A stretch of DNA of 64,000 nt from Rhytidiadelphus loreus (lineage: Eukaryota > Streptophyta > Bryopsida > Hypnales > Hylocomiaceae), in the NCBI GenBank assembly GCA_947034895.1, contig OX344764.1:53921348-53985347 (forward strand). The letters are read 5' to 3'. The notes beneath the pieces were generated by a model. The model saw nothing but the letters and a program-made list of their open reading frames with translations. It made no database searches and was not told the origin of the DNA. Positions 55,891 to 64,000 of this stretch are shown here, piece by piece. The position numbers and the translations under genes are program-made. Each line of letters begins with the position of its first letter. The stretch's first letter is position 1.

Positions 55891-56480
55891 GCTAATTAAG
55901 CACTGAGACTGGAACGGAGGACTAATGACGCCCTGGGCAGTCTTCGCACCCACGTTCATATTAAGCAACAAAAACTCCACTAGCAAGCCAAATTTCAGCA
56001 ATAATATAAATGAACACGTACCTGACAGAGCCAAGGACCTTCAAAACTCTACACTGCAATCACTTGCATAGCTGCTTTCCAAACTCAAGGGAAGAAAATA
56101 CTCCGAAGCACCATGCGTGTACCGATTTTCAGCATCCACCAGTGCCACACAGCTACTTCGGCAAGCGAATCAGTCTAGACTAGATTCGAACGCCTGCTTC
56201 CATTCTAATTAATAAGCACTCAGACTGGAAAACGACGGCCTAATGACACTCTGCTAGTCTTGGCAGTCACGTTCATATTAAGCAACAAGAACTCCGCCAG
56301 CAAGCAAGTGTGCAGCAATAAAATGAATGAACACGCAACGTAACCAATGGACCTGCAAAGTATAACTGCAAAGCTCTGTCACTTGCTTAGCTGCTTTCGA
56401 AATGAAAAAAATCTCCGAAGCTTCAAGCATGTACCGATTTTCAGCACCCATTAGTGTCACACTAAATCGGCAAGGTTCAG
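55891..56480. repeat. Tandem duplication of ~300 bp
   Basis: Unit 1 (55891-56190) and unit 2 (56204-56480) share CTAATTAA..AGCACT.AGACTGGA, CACGTTCATATTAAGCAACA and TGTACCGATTTTCAGCA, in the same order. No coding capacity. Confidence 0.75.
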
Positions 56481-56728
56481 CTCTAGCTGTGAGTGGGTAC
56501 TGGTTTGAATGAAGTTTGACATGCGCAAGTTGTAGGTCCAGGCAATATACAACTGACGATGCCAGAACGTAATTCGCAGGCGGGACTTTAGCTCGCTAGG
56601 ACGAATATATACTGCCTTGCATATGCTTCTGCAGAAGTCAACGATTCCGTGCAAATTCATTAAAGCTGGGATTGATTTCAGTTCCCCGAACCAGAGGGTG
56701 ATCAATTGGCGCTCTCGTAATTTTGTCC

Positions 56729-56986
56729 TATATATTTGTCATGTTTTTGTCCTTAGGATTGTATCTTGTGACCACATGTGAAGGCGCTTAGTCAGGAAGA
56801 CCCTGTTGTCCAGGGATAGAGCACCTTCTTCCTGTTGTTGTGTATAGTGTCAGTTGGCTCCTAGTGGCTCGCACACTAAAGCCTCAACCAAAGCTTTTAA
56901 TCATCTGCCTCATCATAAATTGGGCCCGGACAGAAATCCTTACTGACTCGGAATCCAATGACTGCACAAAAACATGACAAATATAT
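56729..56986. mobile_element. ~258-bp MITE with 21-bp inverted termini
   Basis: ATATATTTGTCATGTTTTTG on the left and its complement, CAAAAACATGACAAATATAT, on the right. A TA target duplication would suggest a Tc1/mariner (Stowaway) type, but the AT-rich flanks make this ambiguous. Confidence 0.65.
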
Positions 56987-57250
56987 CATTTCTGCGCTGG
57001 CTAGCTTTCCAAAAATAATTGCATTAAGTTGTTCTGTAAAATATCATGCACATACTTAGCCCAACTTATTAACCAAGTGAACATGCACTCAAAAACTCGG
57101 GCAGGGCCATATGAACTCAAGTCAATTTTCATTGGATTATGGATGTTCTCAAAATTTTGACACAAGATGGAAACATTCACATCCTTCATGGGAATTACAA
57201 AAAAATTCAATTTGATGCTCGGATTGAAAGTTTTGCTACTAAAAAAAACA

Positions 57251-57397
57251 TTAGGTTTTTTTTTTTGCATTTCCCTGTTTCGCTTTCCCCTGCGTATGTG
57301 GCAATCTTGTGGCTTTCCCCATATGTGATATAGGGGAAAGTCATCAAATTGTCACATACACAGGGGAAAGTGAGAGGGAAACGCAAAAAAGCCCTAG
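57251..57397. ncRNA. Long imperfect hairpin (possible small-RNA precursor or MITE)
   Basis: Arms of about 60-70 nt: CGCTTTCCCCTGCGTATGTG on the left and CACATACACAGGGGAAAGTG on the right, with an ~11-nt loop around ATATGTGATAT (near 57328). Mismatches are few and spread along the arm. Confidence 0.4.
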
Positions 57398-57965
57398 TGA
57401 AAGTTAGGCAATTCAAGCATCTTTCATAGTTTTAGGCATCTTTTGCTAAAACCCTCATTGACTTTTGAGATTTTGCATGTATGTAACTAATAAAATATGG
57501 CATAAATGATAAATTCATTAAAAAAACAAAAATTTAGCTCTCAAATCAAATTCTAGGAGAAGTCAAACTTTGATAGCTATATAAGGGCAATTTCTAGTAA
57601 AACATTTCCTTCTCACTTCAAGCCCTAATGCCCTATTATCTTGCAATTTGTGAAGTCAAAGTTCTTGAAATTTTTGCCACATATTCCAAATGTTTGTCTT
57701 TAACTTTTCACCATTTAGATTTCAAATTAAGAATTTCCTCATTATACAAGAAATCATCAAAAAATAACTATTGCTAGTTCACTGAACCTCCTTGCACTCT
57801 AGAGGAATTTAGAGTAAGTTAGACTCCATATTTGCTTCTGAAGTTTTCCATGAATTATGTACCTAACAAGATTTAAAACTCAATGATGGAGAGATGTAAA
57901 TTCATCAAGAAAAAAAATTTACTTCAAGACGGCTTGAAGTCTGTTTGATTATGTTTCACATAAGG
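57398..57965. other. AT-rich DNA without recognised features
   Basis: Nothing supported. Confidence 0.4.
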
Positions 57966-58684
57966 ATGATTGCAAGAAAGACCGGTCCTATGAGGCGTCA
58001 CAAATTCACAATTGAAGTGACGGAGTTGGTTTTGGCCATAACTTTTAGAAATTGAAGCCAATGAACTTGAAATTTTTATGGAAGATTGTTAACTTAGAAA
58101 ACATGAGATTTGTTATTTTTCAAAAAAATTGAAAAATAATGTTATAATTAAATATCAATTTAGCTAATTTGTCACACTTTACAATTTAGGGTTTTTTAGT
58201 ATTGTGAAGTATCCAAAAAACATGATGTTCACTTGACTTTTTGTGGCCTATTTTCACACTAGATGGGCATGTGCCCACCAAAGGGAATTAAAAAAAACAC
58301 AATTCTTTGTCCTCAACATGCATGCAAATAGGGGTCCCTTGTACATAGCACTTCAAACTTTCATGATGGTTTCAATTTTTAGTTTTTGGTGAAATGTAAT
58401 CACTATCAAATCTTTATAAATGACCAATTTTTTGGGGGGGTATTCATGATTTTCTAATTTTTATTAATTTATACTTAATTTTATCTATTTTCTGTGACAA
58501 ACTGTCATTTTTTTTAAGTAGTACTATTTCAGTATTATAAAGTACTCAAAAGTACTATTGGCCGTTGATTTTTCAAATCAACGGTTGAGATTGTTCCGTT
58601 TTGTAGTACTCCTAGTATTGGGCAGAAAAAACGCAGGTTTTGACCAAACGCTACCAAAATCGTTCGGTCTTTCTTGCAATCACC
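57966..58684. repeat. AT-rich foldback family, copy 2 (right arm truncated)
   Basis: The ends GATTGCAAGAAAGACCG and CGGTCTTTCTTGCAATC are inverted repeats. The left 480 bp match the left arm of copy 3. The right arm keeps only the outer part. Confidence 0.65.
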
Positions 58685-58798
58685 CATAAATGATAAAAAG
58701 GAATTTTTCTCACTTCAAACATTATAATCATTCAATCTATGTGGTCAAATGGGCTCAAATTTATCCAATACATTGTCTGAGTGGTCTACTATACTAAG

Positions 58799-59857
58799 GT
58801 GATTGCAACTTGCAAGAAAGACCAACTATTTTTGGTAGCATTTTGCCAAATTGGTTTTGTCTTCCACTATAACTTTTGAGGCGTAATTCCAATGAACTTG
58901 AATTTTTTTTCTATTTGTGTATGTCTTGATGGTAATTGCGTCCCTTATTTTTCAAAAAAATTAAAAAATCATTTTATATTTAAAATTCAATTTCTCTAAA
59001 TTGTCACACTCCCAATTATTTTTGTTTTTAGTGCTAGAGAGTACCTAATTTAATGATTTAGAAAGTGGTCTATTTCCACACTAGTTGGACATGATCCCTA
59101 TGAGGGGCATCAAAAAATATATTATTTTGTGTCCTCCATGTTTGCGCAAATAGGCCAAAAAAGGGGCTCCATGGCGTGCACACTTCTAAACATTGAAGAT
59201 GATTTGAAGTTCATTCTTTTGGTGAAATCTCATTACCATCAAGTGCTCACCAATGGCCAATTTTTAACTTTTTTTATTTCACTATTGTTGATTTTTTTTA
59301 AATAAAACGCTGAAATACTCCTTTTCTACCCACAATTCTATATGTCTGTAAAAAGGGATATTTCAACATTTTATTTTTCAATAAATCAACGTTAGTAAAA
59401 TAAAAAAAGTTAAAAATTGACCATTGGTGAGTACTTGATGGTATTGAGATTTCACCAAAAGAATGAACTTGAAACCATCTTCAATGTTAGAAGTGTGCAT
59501 GCCATGGAGACCCTTTTTTGGCCTCCTTGCACAAACATGGAGAATATAAAATAACGTACTTTTTGATGCCCTTCATATAGAACATGCCTAACTAGTGTAG
59601 GAATAGACCACCAATTTCAACCCTAGATCATTAAATTTGGGTACTCTCTAGTACTAAAAACAAAAATGAACTTGAAAGTGTGACAAATTAGAAAAATTGA
59701 ATTTTAAATATAAAATGATTTTTTAAAATTTATATCAAAACATACACAAATACCAAAAAAAATTCAAGTTCATTGGAATCATGTTTCAAAAGTTATAGTG
59801 GAAGACAAACCAATTTGGCAAAACACCACCAAAAATGGTCGGTCTTTCTTGCAATCA
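58799..59857. repeat. AT-rich foldback family, copy 3 (nearly complete ~1.06-kb palindrome)
   Basis: GTGATTGCAACTTGCAAGAA at the left, TTTCTTGCAATCA at the right. Paired internal landmarks are TTCATTCTTTTGGTGAAATC (59212) with GATTTCACCAAAAGAATGAA (59448), and CCAATGAACTTGAATTTTTT with its complement near 59765. The centre is near 59330. Arms are about 500 bp with moderate divergence. No coding potential. Confidence 0.75.
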
Positions 59858-60297
59858 TGACCCACAAAATTGTACGTTTGAAGTTTTAAAAAAAAGGTTT
59901 TATTTTAAATTTTGGCAATACTCTAGAAAAACACCCTCAATCCTTTAGGGGCTTAGCCTAGAAGGATATTGACCTATGACCAAGGTAAGTATTCAAAAAT
60001 GATCTAATTTTTGGACTAATAAGTGAAATTTTCATTTCTATGATGATTTAGAAAGTCATCTATCGACCACTTTTTGGATGCAACATTCTTACAAGGTTAA
60101 ATCCTTAATACTCAAACTAATGAAAATATATTACTAAAAATCTGTGACCAAAAAAATAGAAATCTAACCAAAATTTGTTGTTCATTTTAGTCCTTTTGGT
60201 TGCATCGTCTTAATCAAAATTACTTTAAAATTTGTTGTTCCAAAACTATTGATTTGGACAATGGAATTAAAAAAAATTAAAACTACTACATCAACAA
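59858..60297. other. AT-rich DNA without recognised features
   Basis: Nothing supported. Confidence 0.4.
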
Positions 60298-60461
60298 GTC
60301 AAAACTACCACGTTAGTAATAATAGTGACTACCATGTCATCAAAATCAACAATTGCCACGTCAACGGGAACAACAATGCCACATCAACAAGTACAAAAAT
60401 GCCATGTCATCAGGAATAGCAATGCTTCATCAATAGGATCAACTACCACGTCAACATATGA
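60298..60461. repeat. ~24-bp tandem repeat with CCACGTCA motifs
   Basis: Units such as TGCCACGTCAACGGGAACAA, ATGCCACATCAACAAGTACA and ATGCCATGTCATCAGGAATA follow each other with about 24-bp spacing. The frame across it (60325-60630) is repeat-derived and probably not coding. Confidence 0.7.
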
Positions 60462-60639
60462 ATTGGCACCGCAATTTGATTTAGGGGCCTTGCTCTTACA
60501 AACCACATTCTCCATTCAACGTACCATGGTTGAATCCACATGTGCACATACAAATAACAAATTGTTACATATAAAATCTATTAGATTGTTGTTGATTTGG
60601 TCCAAAAAAAATTTGGAGCACCTAGAATAACATAGATCT

Positions 60640-63600
60640 TTCAATGTCATTATAGAATTTTGTTAAATTGGTCAAGTCATGACCACCAATGCCCCAAACA
60701 ATAGAAAACTATTGATTTTTTGTCGTTTTGGTCATAGTTTTCAAGTAGTGATAAGAGTCTTTATAACCCCTAAAGTCCAATTCCTTTTTTCATTTAAAAA
60801 AATCTCTACAAATAGTCATTTGTATTCTAAAAAGCATTAAAAAAAAAATTTAATCTTACACTAGACTAGTATAAAAATGTGTGGAGGAAATTTCAAAAAC
60901 TTTGATTCATTCACGTAAACTGCAAAATATTTGCATTTTCAGTGAAGAATATGAGTTTTTTTGCACCTTGCTAAACTACACTTTTTGGCTTTGAATCTTC
61001 TTAACTTAAAATTTATGCACTACTAATTTTGAATTGAGTTGAGAGTCACAAAAAAAAATTAACCCTTGATTTTCATTCTAAAAAAACATTTTCATATAGA
61101 AGTAGGTATAAGATAGAAGGAGTCAAAATTTTCAAATACACTAATTTCAAAGGTGAGATTGTTTCAACAAGCAAACTAAACTATGTAGAACTTTTTTTTC
61201 TTGAAAAATGTAAAAATTGAGTTTAGAAATGAATCCTAGAAGTTATTATTTGAAGAAAATAATATTAGTGCCCCCAAAACAAGACTCTCCATAATTTTTT
61301 CATCACTTGTCTAAATGAAATGAATACAAACTTTGCATGCATTTTCAATGAGAAGTAAAAGATTTAAAAGTCATTTTGAATTATTATGATTTTTTTGGTG
61401 TTGACCACCAAGTTGCATTTTGAGCTTAGAGTGGCATTATTTTTCCTTCTAGGTACCAATTGAATAAAATTTATATCCCTAGAAAGCTAATGTGTATTTC
61501 TATCTTCAAAAAAGTTTCAGAAAATCACATAAAAAATTAAAATCATAGGAGCCTACTTGAACTTTCAAATGTTCCAAGGGGGCATTTGGAACTTTAGGGG
61601 TTAAAAAATCACAATAATTAATTGTAACTCCTCCAAAGTGTATACATCATTAATTTATGTGGAGCATTCTTTCTTCTTTCTATTGACACATTGCACAATT
61701 TTTCTTAAAGGTTCTTCAATGTTACTAATTGGATGATGTGTACTTTTCAAACATTCACTACCCACTACTCAATAAATAGTTGAGCCAAGTGATTGCAACT
61801 TTGTAAGAAACACTTGTTGGTTTGGTTGCATTTTCACAATACTCATGTTGAGTTTTTTGGAGTACTTTAAATTTAGAAAAACAACTTTAAGAAAAAATTA
61901 AAACATAGCTATTATATACACCTTTAAAAATATTGTACCTTATGAAAATAAAGCCTAGAAAAATTCTCTGTAGGAGAACAAAAAAAGGTGCAAAATCTCA
62001 AGAGAATAGATATTTTGATGTTTTAATTTGTATAAAATAGGAAAAGTATTAAAATATTTTTTCAAATCCATTTATAGCAACTTTATAGAGATGGTCATTC
62101 ACCAAAAGAACCATCAAAATATTATTTGACATGTTTTGAATGCAAGTAAATAAAATAAAATAAACTTTGTGAACTTCCATACAACATACAATTAATTCTT
62201 TTTAGAATTCTTTTGAATTGCTTCAAGTCTATTAGAAGACCATCCCCTTCAATTTTCAACTCTAAATTCATTTTTGGAATACTTAATAGTACTAAATCCC
62301 ATTCCACCCCCAAATTAGCAAGTGTGATAAAATTTGGGGGCTAATTTCGGATAATAAAACATTTTTGAAATATACAAAATATAGGCAAGGTGTCTAATAG
62401 CCATATCTACCTTACTTATAAATGTTAAGTCATTTGTTTTAGCTGAAATGCAAAAGTTATGGCAAAAAAAAAACATAAATTAGCACTGAGGATGTAATGC
62501 AAAATAGTACATTGTAGTACTTTATCAAGTTTGGCAAAAATTGCCGAATAATTAATAAAATTTCAGATTTCCACTTTGACAATAAAAAAATATTTACTAG
62601 AAACTTCATGTTGTATATAATTAAATTCTACCACATTTGGTAGTTGTATATAGTTAAATTTTGCCACATTTAGCAGTTGTAATGTTTTTCAAAAAAATGT
62701 TGCAAACATGATTGTTTTTCTCCAATACTTGTTGCAAGTAATGATTTTTCTTTTACACTCCACTTATAGTGCAAAGACATTGAGTTGTTAGTGGGAATGT
62801 AGCCCCAAGAGCAACTCACTAAGATATGTGAAGTTGAGAAAGACAATCTTTTTATACAAATTGGATGGTAGGAGGTAAAACAACCCATGTGAGATATGTA
62901 AATGGTTAGGATTAGTAGGGGTTCAATTGCTCTACTTTTTTATTATGAGCAGTCAAGCTTTCATCTTCAGATTACTCATATCCTTTGAAGGTTCATGACA
63001 AACAATGAATTTCATTATAAAAAATACCTCTCCATCTTTTATTCTCACAAAAGGTCAATGAAGAATTTTTTTTCATGTTTCCATCAAAAGAATTCTTGAT
63101 GGTAGTCATTGGACTTTACATTGAATATTCTACTACATTGGACAATTTGGTCATTTAATTCTTGTTGAATTTTATAGAATCCCTAAAATTGACATATTTC
63201 TATTGATTTCGGTAGTTGATGTTATCAATTTTCAGGATTTTCAACAATTATCATTATGATTTCCTAAAATTACGATATCCTTAAAATAAAATAATTTTTT
63301 TGCCAAACCTGATAAGGTACTACAATAGGTGTTTTTTGCAATTATCCATCATTTGGAGAATAATAGTGTGGCCAAGATATAAATTTGATCTTTCACCCTT
63401 AAACTACATTTCAATACCTACATGAAGTAAGTGGACAACCTTAGGATCCTTCTTCTTTCGGAAAAGGCTTGGGCATAGGATAGGTAGCAACACAGTGACT
63501 AGTGAATCCAAATTAGATGTGCAAGTAGGGACAAACGAAGTTGAATAAGTAAACACACTTCCACTTTCACTACTTGACGGGCAATGTATATAGTTTGATC

Positions 63601-64000
63601 ACAAAAAACTCTAAAATATTATACCTTAGTAATAGTCCATAAATTTTCAACATTCAAGAGAGGTTGCCAATTGAACCATAATGCCTAGTATCACATTAGA
63701 TGTTTCTCAAGGAAACTAAGAAAACAATATATTAAGTAGATCAAATTCTCTAAAGGACCAAGTGTCCGTTCAATGTAAGCAAGAAATCCTAGGTAGGTTT
63801 TTACAAAGTCATTTTTGGTTTACTTAGATGCTCATCACACATGGACACAATTTGTAAACATGTACCTCTTTGGTGAAAATTTAATTTTTTTTCCAATTGG
63901 GTGCTTGAATCAAAAACAAGTTGCCCTTTACTTTAGGGGCAGCTCAAATAATTTGAAAATCTTTTGAAAATCTTTTGAAAGAAAGATCATGAACTTTTGA
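60640..64000. other. AT-rich intergenic DNA to the window edge
   Basis: No gene supported. A GTGATTGCAACTTTGTAAGA segment at 61790 and a TTTTTTGCAATTATCC segment near 63335 resemble the foldback family ends and may bound a very degenerate fourth member. Confidence 0.4.

Overview
The window looks like nuclear DNA of a streptophyte (a land plant or a charophycean green alga). The reasons are spliceosomal introns with GT/AG borders, a Ty3/gypsy LTR retrotransposon with an Athila/Tat/Ogre-like primer-binding site, and a dense load of MITE-like and foldback elements. A Chara-like source would fit the protein style of the first 7 kb, but this is a low-confidence impression that I could not check. 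I found no tRNA, rRNA, CRISPR or bacterial-type operon.

Region 1 (1-7.4 kb, GC-rich): one plus-strand multi-exon gene, or gene remnant. It enters from the left edge with a possible ParB/DGQHR-like segment, continues through acidic, proline-rich and coiled-coil exons, and ends in an FCP1/NIF-like domain whose key acidic residues are changed. The three introns that can be joined cleanly are all phase 0. Three in-frame stops in these exons are TAG, and there is a frameshift at a run of ten G. A 20-bp palindrome, TTCAGACCGCGCGGTCTGAA, recurs ten times in the first 10 kb, in introns, inside exons (read as QTARSD/E) and between foldback elements, and I saw it nowhere else.

Region 2 (7.4-13.5 kb, GC-rich): an array of five large imperfect inverted repeats (foldbacks A-E) of two related families. 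Copies of a palindrome-bearing exon separate A, B and C; D and E are a tandem duplication of about 1.4 kb, and a 174-bp hairpin MITE sits at the end of the D unit. Region 3 (13.5-19.3 kb): ~270-bp repeats interrupted by a 577-bp MITE, then a minus-strand RING-finger pseudogene (single frame, three different stops), with two GC-rich minisatellites in opposite orientation upstream of its start.

Region 4 (19.4-39.2 kb): a defective Ty3/gypsy element. Its 5' LTR is truncated, its 3' LTR is about 2.2 kb, and the overlapping LTR parts are almost identical. The interior holds an extra 5' ORF region, gag with four zinc knuckles, a broken protease and only the start of reverse transcriptase. An inverted piece of a related element follows (its LTR plus an accessory ORF), then unrelated repeat-rich DNA, then the outer element's own accessory ORF. 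Both LTR types and the inverted accessory ORF are packed with a short ACAAATTGT-type motif.

Region 5 (39.2-64 kb, AT-rich, with a less AT-rich island at about 48.3-57 kb): no long genes. It contains an AT-rich foldback family (41.3, 58.0 and 58.8 kb), a TTAA-flanked element, several small hairpins including two miRNA-precursor-like ones, a reverse-transcriptase fossil, and one well-supported two-exon gene on the minus strand (50650-49096) for an acidic protein with an internal duplication.
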